DNA of 64,000 nt from Methylomicrobium lacus_A (GTDB lineage: Bacteria > Pseudomonadota > Gammaproteobacteria > Methylococcales > Methylomonadaceae): assembly GCF_041897535.1 (NCBI RefSeq), contig NZ_CP169217.1, positions 3,596,001 through 3,660,000 on the forward strand, read 5' to 3'. Shown here one piece after another: positions 45,220-52,745 of this stretch; the first letter of the stretch is position 1; each line of letters begins with the position of its first letter. Position numbers and translations under genes: made by a program. Below the pieces are notes generated by a model. It was not told where the DNA came from. It ran no database searches and was given only the letters and a program-made list of their open reading frames with translations.

Positions 45220-45531
45220 ATGCCCTGCCACGCCCAATCAGCCGTGACCTTTCCCTGTACACAATGCGGCCTGTGCTGCCAGCATGTTCATTTGGCCGAG
45301 GAAACTCGTTTCCTTGATCGCGGTGATGGCACCTGTCGGCACTATGCCGCCGTCAGCAAGGGTTGCAGCATTTACTCCGAACGCCCTGACATCTGCCGAG
45401 TAGATAGGCAATATGCGCTTCACTATGCCCGACAGTACACCTGGGATGAGTTCGTCATGCTGAATCTTCAGGTCTGCGAACTTCTGCAAACGCAGCAGAA
45501 AAACGCATCAAGGTCTGAATCACCGGAATAA
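45220..45531 (+). CDS. YkgJ-type cysteine-cluster protein
   Basis: 103 residues with the CxxCGxCC signature (FPCTQCGLCCQHV, Cys near 12-19) and further Cys at CRHY, GCSIYSERPDICR (about 38-60), the pattern of the YkgJ/UPF0153 family that binds a zinc or iron-sulfur cluster. Members often sit beside unrelated genes and their reaction is not established. It follows the three-gene membrane operon by 48 bp on the same strand and may be the fourth gene of that unit. Translation ends before a strong terminator. Confidence 0.8.
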   Translation: MPCHAQSAVTFPCTQCGLCCQHVHLAEETRFLDRGDGTCRHYAAVSKGCSIYSERPDICRVDRQYALHYARQYTWDEFVMLNLQVCELLQTQQKNASRSESPE

Positions 45532-45546
45532 CTGGGATCAGCTGTG

Positions 45547-45571
45547 GTCGGGCATGCTTTTAATGCCCGAC
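45547..45571 (+). terminator. Terminator of the membrane operon/Cys-cluster unit
   Basis: Perfect 9-bp stem (GTCGGGCAT and its complement at 45563-45571) with TTTATT directly after. It lies 16 bp past the stop at 45531. Confidence 0.7.
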
Positions 45572-45634
45572 TTTATTAATGCTTTGAAATACCAAGCCTT
45601 TATAGATTTGGATGCTGACATCGTTACCCATGTG

Positions 45635-45673
45635 TAAAGGTTGGGCAACGATAAAGCCGTTGCCCAACCTTTA
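45635..45673. repeat. Perfect 16-bp palindrome with seven-base loop
   Basis: TAAAGGTTGGGCAACG at 45635-45650 pairs exactly with 45658-45673; the loop is ATAAAGC. The same GGGCAACGATAAAGC core, as a complement, recurs at 63344-63372. It stands between convergent genes and could stop transcription from either side. Confidence 0.7.
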
Positions 45674-45743
45674 CTGCTGACTTCGGCTCCGACCGGCCAA
45701 CGGCAAAAATCTCAAATCGCTTAAACTAATTTCCGTAAATCGC

Positions 45744-46238
45744 TTAGGCTCGAAATGCTGTTGCCGGCAACAGCAACCAATCAGGCCCGCCCGGCAAGGG
45801 CTTGAAGCCGAAATGCCGATAAAAACCGGCAGCCGTTGTGTCTTTAGCATGCACAACGATTCCGACCATTGCCAACGATATACTGGCTTTTGCTACTTTC
45901 TGACAGGCGTCCGCTACAAGAATGGATCCCAAACCTTTTCTCTGAAAGCGGGTGTCGACGGCGAGCCGTCCTATAAGCGCGACCGGCACGGGATACCTTG
46001 GCAGTGTTTTACTCAATGACGGCGGCAAATCAGCGCAGCTGACGCTGCCTGCGCTCAAGGTATAAAATCCTGCCAATTGGGCGTTGTCATGCTCCGGCGT
46101 GGCAATAAACACCCTGGCAACATTGCGTTTAATATCTTGTGAAGCATAGCGTCGGATGTATTCGTCAAGTACGGGTTGTCCACAATTAAAGGAAGCCGTA
46201 TCAACCGTTTTGTCTAACGGACGAATACTGAAAATCAT
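45744..46238 (-). CDS. GNAT-family toxin (TacT/AtaT-like)
   Basis: 164 residues from the ATG at 46238; a GTG at 46241 is adjacent. It has the GNAT fold with FNCGQPVLDEYIRRYASQD (typical of TacT-like toxins), LIGRLAVDTRFQRKGLG carrying the acetyl-CoA-binding QRKGLG loop (near 100-105), and a C-terminal FYRHFGF with the conserved Tyr. Related toxins acetylate the amino group of charged tRNAs and halt translation. It overlaps the upstream antitoxin gene by one base (TGATG), the standard antitoxin-first arrangement of the GNAT/DUF1778 type. Confidence 0.88.
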   Translation of the reverse strand: MIFSIRPLDKTVDTASFNCGQPVLDEYIRRYASQDIKRNVARVFIATPEHDNAQLAGFYTLSAGSVSCADLPPSLSKTLPRYPVPVALIGRLAVDTRFQRKGLGSILVADACQKVAKASISLAMVGIVVHAKDTTAAGFYRHFGFKPLPGGPDWLLLPATAFRA

Positions 46239-46519
46239 CACCCCGAAACCTGCTTCGCATGGCGTTTGAATGCCTTTTTCAATGCCGGATTGGGCTCTGT
46301 TGGTGTATCGAGCGCTGCCAGAAAGGCATGAAAATCTTCCGGTTGTAACGTGATGTTTTCATGAGCCTGCACGATTTTCTCGGCGGCGGCCAAGGCGTGG
46401 GTTAACACAAACTCTGAAATGCTGACATGGGCGTAAGTGGCGGCTTTGTCGAGCAGTTCGCGCGCACGGGCATCGCAGCGAATATTCAGGCGACTTTCTT
46501 TGGCGGTAGAATTTTCCAT
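46238..46519 (-). CDS. DUF1778 (TacA-like) antitoxin
   Basis: 93 residues from the ATG at 46519, behind ATGGAG; an ATG at 46531 is possible. The N-terminal part (about 1-50) is a ribbon-helix-helix-type DNA-binding region (RLNIRCDARARELLDKAATYAHVSISEFVLTHAL), and the C-terminal part is the segment that wraps the toxin (about 60-93). DUF1778 antitoxins bind their operator and neutralise a GNAT toxin. It is first in the pair and should autoregulate. No operator palindrome was confirmed upstream. Confidence 0.88.
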   Translation of the reverse strand: MENSTAKESRLNIRCDARARELLDKAATYAHVSISEFVLTHALAAAEKIVQAHENITLQPEDFHAFLAALDTPTEPNPALKKAFKRHAKQVSG

Positions 46520-46612
46520 CAGACACTCCATAAGGGTTTATGGCATAGTTGTACGCCGGATGTGAGTACATTGCAAGAAGGATTGTTTCGAACTCATCAG
46601 ACGTGCTGAAAT

Positions 46613-47725
46613 TTATACGGTAAATTCAAGATTCAGATCATAGCGAGTATGCTTCCTTTCCCCCGTGCGTAACAACGCACCCTTGCCGACCAAGTCCTGT
46701 AAATCCCGTGTCGCGGTGGCCCGGGTTGCGCCGGTCAGGCTGATGTATTTTTCGGCGCTGAGCCCGCCCGTAAAACCTTCCGGTCCTTCACGGAACATCC
46801 TGGACAGCGCCTTCTCCTGACGCGGGTTCAATTGGCCGCGTAAGCGATCATGCAGTTTGGCTTTTTTGATCAGAAACTCGATCCAGGTTTGGGTATAGGC
46901 TTGGGCGGTGACAACCAAGTCAGCGAAATAGATCAGCCAGCCGGTGATTTCGTTGCGCCGGTTCGCATGTTCAAGGGCCTCGTAATAGGCTTTTTTGTTA
47001 CGTTCGATGGTGGCGGCTATCGCGATGAGCGTCGGTTGCCCCAGGCATTGGGCCAGTGCTTTTTCGGCAAGCGCCCGCGCAATCCGGCCATTGCCGTCTT
47101 CGAAGGGGTGGATGCTGACAAAATAGAGGTGGGCAATGCCGGCGCGCAATAAAGCCTGCAACGGCCGGTTTCCGCTCGGCGCCGTGTCGTTAAACCAGGT
47201 GATGAATCGTTCCATCTCCGCCATCACTTGCTGCGATGGCGGGGCTTCGAAATGCACTTTCGGGGCATAGACGGCGCCGGATACGATTTGCATTGGCTCA
47301 GGGTGAGTCCGGTAGCGGCCGATGTCGGTTAAATCACGGCGGCCTTGGGTCAGCATTCGATGCCAATCGAACAGCAGGGTATGGGACAGGGGAATCTCAA
47401 AACCCCGATATAAATCGACCATCACTTCCGCAATGCCTTGCTCGGCAGGGGGTATTTTGCGATGGTCGGTCGCCAGTCCGAATTGGCGGCGAATGGAGGA
47501 TTGAAGGCTATCGCGGTCAAGCGATTCGCCTTCGATCGCCGAAGTCTTTAACGCTTCATTGCTGATCAGCTCGACGGTTAATTGCTGCTTGTCTTCTTCA
47601 TCGAGGTGCTTGAAGGCTCCGAACCTGAGGCCGGCACCCAACAGCAGATGTTTCTCGCTTTCCTGAATGCGGGATTTGTCATAGCTAAAATCAGGCCAGT
47701 CGGGTTGTTGCCAGTTCCACGTCAT
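46613..47725 (-). CDS. Fic-domain protein with C-terminal winged helix
   Basis: 370 residues. Residues 61-67 (TSAIEGE) form an N-terminal class II inhibitory motif with (S/T)xxxE(G/N), so activity is probably self-blocked. The Fic core carries HPFEDGNGRIAR (206-217), a full catalytic motif for AMP transfer. A C-terminal region (about 300-370) looks like a winged helix (LSAEKYISLTGATRATATRDLQDLVGKGALLRTGERKHTRYDL), fitting a DNA-binding role. Tandem palindromic operators overlap its start (47724-47798), suggesting autoregulation. The N-terminal DUF4172-like region is typical of this Fic class. Confidence 0.92.
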   Translation of the reverse strand: MTWNWQQPDWPDFSYDKSRIQESEKHLLLGAGLRFGAFKHLDEEDKQQLTVELISNEALKTSAIEGESLDRDSLQSSIRRQFGLATDHRKIPPAEQGIAEVMVDLYRGFEIPLSHTLLFDWHRMLTQGRRDLTDIGRYRTHPEPMQIVSGAVYAPKVHFEAPPSQQVMAEMERFITWFNDTAPSGNRPLQALLRAGIAHLYFVSIHPFEDGNGRIARALAEKALAQCLGQPTLIAIAATIERNKKAYYEALEHANRRNEITGWLIYFADLVVTAQAYTQTWIEFLIKKAKLHDRLRGQLNPRQEKALSRMFREGPEGFTGGLSAEKYISLTGATRATATRDLQDLVGKGALLRTGERKHTRYDLNLEFTV

Positions 47726-47798
47726 GAGTTATACCTTCTTTTTCTATAACTCATCATATGCAAAATTGTGAGTTATAGAAAGAAGTTTTATAACTCAT
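47724..47798 (-). promoter_or_regulatory. Tandem palindromic operators overlapping the fic start
   Basis: Four half-sites form two identical-spacing palindromes: ATGAGTTATA (47724-47733) with TATAACTCAT (47745-47754), and GTGAGTTATA (47768-47777) with TATAACTCAT (47789-47798). Each has an 11-base spacer, and 13 bases separate the pairs. The first half-site includes the start codon of the Fic gene on the minus strand, so binding would block transcription or translation. The Fic winged helix is the obvious candidate binder. Confidence 0.7.
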
Positions 47799-47840
47799 GC
47801 CTTCATCGTGAGACAACCCTTGCATCGTTCCCACGTCGGA

Positions 47841-48065
47841 GCGTCACTGTTAAGTTAAGGATTGCCGGTTCCTTCTCCCTCCGCACCCACAGGGCATAAA
47901 GGAGAAGGCTAGGATGACGACTGCAAGGATGCAGGAGGTAGAGCAATGCAGGAGCTATTGCCGAGGGGATAAAATTAAAGTATTTTTCCTTATTTTATTC
48001 CCCTCACCCCGACCCTCTCCCGGTGGGAGAGGGAGTTTTGCCCTTAACTTAATGGCAGTGACGCC
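47841..48065. repeat. TIR element copy B, nested in a GTTCCCACG palindrome
   Basis: The ends read GCGTCACTG-TTAAGTTAAGG (47841-47860) and, inverted, CCTTAACTTAATGGCAGTGACGC (48042-48065). Inside are the same CCTTCTCC hairpin, 24-base motif (47943-47966) and AAAGTATTTTTCC motif as in copies A1 and A2. Outside it, TCGTTCCCACG (left) and GCGTGGGAATGA (right) form a palindrome, so the element appears to have landed in, or grown with, another repeat. It is non-coding. Confidence 0.75.
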
Positions 48066-48102
48066 GGAGCGTGGGAATGATGTGAAAATAAAGTATTTTT
48101 CC

Positions 48103-49602
48103 TTATTTTTGACTGAATCCCAATAAATCCACCGGCAAGATCAAATAATCGGTCCATTCGCGGTCGCCATCGGCCTCATCCTTCGTCGGCAGCAAACGCT
48201 CATTCCAGCCGCCGCCCAGGGCCTTGACCAGCAACACCGAGGCGTTCAATTGTTCGCCCTTCAGTTGCGCGGCGGTTTGCTGGTTGGACAATGCGACGGT
48301 CTGCGCGGTCATCACGTTCAGATAACTGACGGTGCCGGCCTTGTACTGATTGAGCGTCAGCGCCACTGCCTGTTCGGCGGCCTGAACGGCCTTGTCTTGC
48401 ACCTGGATTTCTTCCTGAAGAATCCGCAAGGCGGCCAGGTTGTCCTCGACTTCCTGGAAGCCGGTCAGCACGGTCTGCCGGTAGCCGGCGACGGTAGCGT
48501 CGTGGGCGGCGATGGCCTGCTGGTACTGGGCGTTCTTGACGCCGCCGTCGAAAATGGTCAGCGCCGCGCCGGCCGGTCCCAACGCCCAGTAGCGGCGCGC
48601 CATCGTGAGCAGCGTGTCGGTGTCGCCGGATTGAAAGCCGCCGCTGACGGCCAGATTCAAGGTCGGGAAATAGGCGGCCTTGGCGACGCCGATCTTGGCA
48701 TTCGCGGCGGCGACCTGACGTTCGGCGGCCGCGATGTCGGGGCGGCGTTCGAGCAGTTCGGACGGCAAGCTGACCGGAATCGAAGGCGGCTGGACCTGTA
48801 ACGGCGATGCCGGCAGCGATAACTCTGCCGGCGTCTTGCCGATCAGCACCGCGATCGCGTGTTCGAGCCTGGCCCGCTGCACGCCGAGATTGACGGCCTG
48901 GGCGCGGGCCGATTCGAGCTGCGCCTCGGCCTGCACCACATCGGTCTTGCCGGCAACGCCGACCGCATAGCGGTTTTTGGTGATTTCGAGCGTCTTTGCG
49001 AAAGCGGCCACGGTTTCGTCGAACAGGGCTTTCTGCGCGTCCAGCGTCTTGAGCTGGAAGTAGTTCTGCGCCAGTGTGGCCTGGCTGGACAGGATCAGCC
49101 CATGCAGGGCCGCGGCGCTGGCTTGGGCGCTGCCGGTGTTGGCCTCCACCTGGCGGCGAATCCTGCCCCACAGGTCGGGCTCCCAGACTGCGCCGGCGCC
49201 GAGGCCGAACAGGTTTCTGATCCCGGGCACCGCGATACTTTGGCCCGAGGCGGCCTGGAAGCGGCTGACTTGTCCGGTCAAGGTCGCGACCGGCAGCAGG
49301 GACGATTGCGACGATTGCACCAGATGCTGGGCTTGGCGGTATTGCGCCTCGGCCTGAGCCACCGACTGATTGGCGCCGGCCACCTGTTCGACCAGTTCAT
49401 TTAACTTCGGATCGTTGAAAATCTGCCACCATTTTTGCGGCAGCGCGGTATCGCGCGGCTGCGCGGGCTTCCAGCCCTTCGCCTCCTTGAACGCGTCGGT
49501 AACGGCCGCCTCCGGGCGGACATGGTCGGGACCCACCATGCAGCCGGCAAGCGGGAGGCTGATCAGGGGTAAAATCATCAAGGAGCTAATGCGCAAATTC
49601 AT
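48103..49602 (-). CDS. Outer-membrane efflux lipoprotein (NodT/OprM family, TolC-like)
   Basis: 499 residues from the ATG at 49602; a TTG at 49623 in frame is rejected because a lipoprotein signal (LMILPLISLPLAGC, lipobox LAGC) begins at the later start. The mature protein has the paired outer-membrane-efflux-protein repeats, with long helices (about 65-230 and 270-440) containing QAEAQYRQAQHLV and YAVGVAGKTDVVQAEAQLESARAQA. It forms the trimeric outer-membrane duct of the pump encoded upstream. Its last codons and stop lie inside the AAAATAAAGTATTTTTCC-type repeat. Confidence 0.92.
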   Translation of the reverse strand: MNLRISSLMILPLISLPLAGCMVGPDHVRPEAAVTDAFKEAKGWKPAQPRDTALPQKWWQIFNDPKLNELVEQVAGANQSVAQAEAQYRQAQHLVQSSQSSLLPVATLTGQVSRFQAASGQSIAVPGIRNLFGLGAGAVWEPDLWGRIRRQVEANTGSAQASAAALHGLILSSQATLAQNYFQLKTLDAQKALFDETVAAFAKTLEITKNRYAVGVAGKTDVVQAEAQLESARAQAVNLGVQRARLEHAIAVLIGKTPAELSLPASPLQVQPPSIPVSLPSELLERRPDIAAAERQVAAANAKIGVAKAAYFPTLNLAVSGGFQSGDTDTLLTMARRYWALGPAGAALTIFDGGVKNAQYQQAIAAHDATVAGYRQTVLTGFQEVEDNLAALRILQEEIQVQDKAVQAAEQAVALTLNQYKAGTVSYLNVMTAQTVALSNQQTAAQLKGEQLNASVLLVKALGGGWNERLLPTKDEADGDREWTDYLILPVDLLGFSQK

Positions 49603-49619
49603 GCAAATCTCAGTCAAAC

Positions 49620-52600
49620 TCAAGCGGGTTCTCCCGCTTTCTCGGCGGGACGGTTAATAAATCGGGCGAGGAAGCCGCAGCGGAGGCGGTCGAGATACAG
49701 ATAGACCACCGGCGTGGTGTAGAGGGTCAGCAACTGGCTGAAGATCAGGCCGCCGATAATCGTGATGCCGAGCGGCTGACGCAGCTCGGCGCCGTAGCCG
49801 CTGCCCAGCGCCAACGGCAGCGCACCGAACAGCGCGGCCATCGAGGTCATCATGATCGGCCTGAAACGCAGCATGCAGGCCTCGAAAATCGCGGCGCGGG
49901 AATCCAGATGGTGTTCGCGCTCGGCCAGCAACGCAAAATCGATCATCATGATCGCGTTCTTCATCACGATGCCAATTAAGAGAATCACCCCGACCAGCGC
50001 GATGATGCTGAATTCGGTGCCGCTGGCCATCAGGGTCAGGAGCGCGCCGACGCCGGCCGAGGGCAGGGTGGACAGGATCGTCAAGGGATGCATCAGGCTT
50101 TCGTACAGCACGCCGAGCACCAGATAGATGCTCAACAGGGCCGCCAGGATCAGCCAGGGTTGGTTGTTCAGCGATTGCTGAAAGGCTTTGGCCGCGCCCT
50201 GAAAACTGCCCTGAATCGCATCGGGCACCCCGATTTTGCGCATCGCCTGGTTGACCGCCTGCGTCGCGGCGGACAGCGAGACGCCGGGTTGCAGGTTGAA
50301 GGACAAGGTGGTCGCGGCAAACTGGCCCTGATGGCTGACCGTCAACGGCGTGTTGCTCGGCGCGAAATGGGCGAGGCTCGATACCGGCACCTGCCGGGGC
50401 CGGACGGCCTCGCCGTTCGCCGGTGTTTGACCCGGCACGCTGACATACAGGTGCTTGAGCGCCTCCGGGCTCTGCCAGTATTCCGGCGCCAACTCCATCA
50501 CCACCCGGTACTGATTCAGCGGCTCGTAGATCACCGATACCTGGCGCTGGCCGAAAGCGTCGTTCAGGCTGGCGTCGATCAGTGCCGGATCGACCCCGTA
50601 TCGGGCCGCCAGTTCGCGGTCGACCACCAGCCCGATCTGCTCGCCCTTTTCCTGCTGGTTGCTGCTGACATCGTTCAGCTCGGGCAATTCGGACAGGGCG
50701 CTCTGCACTTTCGGCGTCCACTCGCGCAATAAATCCAGATCGTCGGACTGCAAACTGAACTGGAACAGCGACGGGGATGAACGCCCGCCGATGCGCAATT
50801 CCTGCGCCGGAAAAACCTGCAAGGTGGCGCCCGGAATCCGGTTGAATTGGGTTCGGAAGCGGCGCATGATGCTGTCGATCGAATCGCGCTGGTCATGATC
50901 CTTCAGGTCGATGAACACGATCGCGTTATTCAGGCTGCGCTGGCTGCTGAAAAAACCGTTGATGTTGGTGACCGCGGGATCAGCCCGTACCCGTTTCGCA
51001 AACTCGAAAAACTTGTCCTGCATGGCCCAGAACGAAACACTTTGATCGGCCTGCACGACGCCCATCAGCCTGCCGCCGTCCTGAGTCGGAAAAAAGCCTT
51101 TGTCGATAATCTTGTACAAATACACGTTCAGCCCCAGGATGGCGACGAAGACCGCCAGCATCACCCGGCGATGACGCAGGGCCCAACTCAAGCTGAGGCC
51201 GTAAAAACGCTGAAGGCCGACGAAGGCGCGTTCGATGCCCCGATAGATGCGGCCGTGCCTCGGGCTTTCCTTGCCGAGCCAGCGGGCGCACAGCATCGGC
51301 GTCACGGTCAACGACACCAGCAGGGAGACCAGCACCGCGGCCGACAAGGTCACCGCGAACTCCCTGAATAACCTTCCGACCAAGCCGCCCATCAGCAATA
51401 TAGGAATGAATACCGCAATCAGCGCGACATTCATCGCCAGCACGGTAAAACCGACTTCCCTGGCGGCCAGCAGCGCCGCCTTGAACGGCGCCATGCCTTT
51501 TTCGATGTGGCGGCTGGCGTTTTCTAGCACCACGATCGCATCGTCGACCACGAAGCCGGTCGCTATCGTCAGCGCCATCAGCGACAGGTTATTCAGACTG
51601 TAATCGCATAGATACATCACCGAGCAGGCGCCGAGCAGCGACACCGGCACCGCGATGATCGGGATCAGAGTCGAGCGCAAATTGCGCAAGAACAACAGCA
51701 CGACCAGAATCACCAGGATGATCGCAAACAGCATCGTGTGCTCGACTTCGACGAGCGATGCCCGGATCGTCAACGAGCGGTCGGAGGCGACTTGCAGGTC
51801 GATCGCGCCCGGAATCGACGCCCTGAGCTGCGGCACCATCGCCTTGATCCGGTCGACCGCTTCGATCACGTTGGCCTGAGGCTGTTTCTTGACCACCAGC
51901 AGCACCGCCGGCTTGCCGTCCTTGACGCCGGTGTTGCTGAGATTTTCGACCGAATCCTCGATCTTGCCGAGATCGGCGATCGTGACCGGCGCGCCGTTAC
52001 GGTAACTGACGATCAAGGGCGCATAATCGGCCGCCTTCCGCGCCTGGTCGTTGGCCTGGACCTGCCAGCGTCGGTCCGCGTGCTCGATCTCACCTTTCGG
52101 CCGGGTCGTATTGCTTTGAGTTATCGTATTCCGGACATCCTCCAGGCCGATGCCGTACTGGTTCAGCGCATGGGGATTCAGTTCGACGCGCACCGCCGGC
52201 ATCGATGCGCCCCGGATGTCGACGCCGCCAACGCCCGGAGTCTGCGCGATTTTTTGCGCCAGCAGCGTGGCGGCCACGTCGTAGATTTGGCCGAGATCCA
52301 GGGTGTCGGAGGTCAGGGTCAAGACGATGATCGGGGAGTCGGCCGGATTGTCGCGGCGATAGCTCGGGAGGCTCGGCATGTTGCTCGGCAACAGGTTGCC
52401 CGCCGCATTGATCGCGGCCTGCACGTCGCGGGCCGCGCCGTTGATGTCGCGGCTCAGGTCGAATTGCAGGGTGATCTGGGTGCTGCCCATGCCGCTTTCG
52501 GAGGTCATCTCGGTGATGCCGGCGATCCGTCCGAGCGCCCGCTCCAGCGGTGTCGCGACCGTTGCGGCCATCGTTTCGGCGCTGGCGCCGGGTATTTCGG

Positions 52601-52745
52601 CGCTGACGCTGATCGTAGGGAAATCGACTTCCGGCAAGGACGCGACCGGCAGATTCAGAAACGCCAACACACCGGCCAGCGCGACCGCGAGGGTCAACAG
52701 CGTGGTCGCGACCGGACGGCGAATGAAGAGGGCCGAAAAATTCAT
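49620..52745 (-). CDS. mdtC: RND multidrug permease (MdtC-like)
   Basis: 1041 residues from the ATG at 52745 (a GTG at 52748 is adjacent). The RND plan is complete: FIRRPVATTLLTLAVALAGVLAFLNLPVASLP start, twelve membrane helices, two large periplasmic loops, and the proton-relay motif GFVVDDAIVVLEN in the fourth helix with both Asp. In MdtBC pumps this is the second permease of a heterotrimer. The start overlaps the mdtB-like stop (TGATG). Substrates are likely bile-salt-like or amphipathic drugs by homology, unproven here. Confidence 0.92.
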   Translation of the reverse strand: MNFSALFIRRPVATTLLTLAVALAGVLAFLNLPVASLPEVDFPTISVSAEIPGASAETMAATVATPLERALGRIAGITEMTSESGMGSTQITLQFDLSRDINGAARDVQAAINAAGNLLPSNMPSLPSYRRDNPADSPIIVLTLTSDTLDLGQIYDVAATLLAQKIAQTPGVGGVDIRGASMPAVRVELNPHALNQYGIGLEDVRNTITQSNTTRPKGEIEHADRRWQVQANDQARKAADYAPLIVSYRNGAPVTIADLGKIEDSVENLSNTGVKDGKPAVLLVVKKQPQANVIEAVDRIKAMVPQLRASIPGAIDLQVASDRSLTIRASLVEVEHTMLFAIILVILVVLLFLRNLRSTLIPIIAVPVSLLGACSVMYLCDYSLNNLSLMALTIATGFVVDDAIVVLENASRHIEKGMAPFKAALLAAREVGFTVLAMNVALIAVFIPILLMGGLVGRLFREFAVTLSAAVLVSLLVSLTVTPMLCARWLGKESPRHGRIYRGIERAFVGLQRFYGLSLSWALRHRRVMLAVFVAILGLNVYLYKIIDKGFFPTQDGGRLMGVVQADQSVSFWAMQDKFFEFAKRVRADPAVTNINGFFSSQRSLNNAIVFIDLKDHDQRDSIDSIMRRFRTQFNRIPGATLQVFPAQELRIGGRSSPSLFQFSLQSDDLDLLREWTPKVQSALSELPELNDVSSNQQEKGEQIGLVVDRELAARYGVDPALIDASLNDAFGQRQVSVIYEPLNQYRVVMELAPEYWQSPEALKHLYVSVPGQTPANGEAVRPRQVPVSSLAHFAPSNTPLTVSHQGQFAATTLSFNLQPGVSLSAATQAVNQAMRKIGVPDAIQGSFQGAAKAFQQSLNNQPWLILAALLSIYLVLGVLYESLMHPLTILSTLPSAGVGALLTLMASGTEFSIIALVGVILLIGIVMKNAIMMIDFALLAEREHHLDSRAAIFEACMLRFRPIMMTSMAALFGALPLALGSGYGAELRQPLGITIIGGLIFSQLLTLYTTPVVYLYLDRLRCGFLARFINRPAEKAGEPA

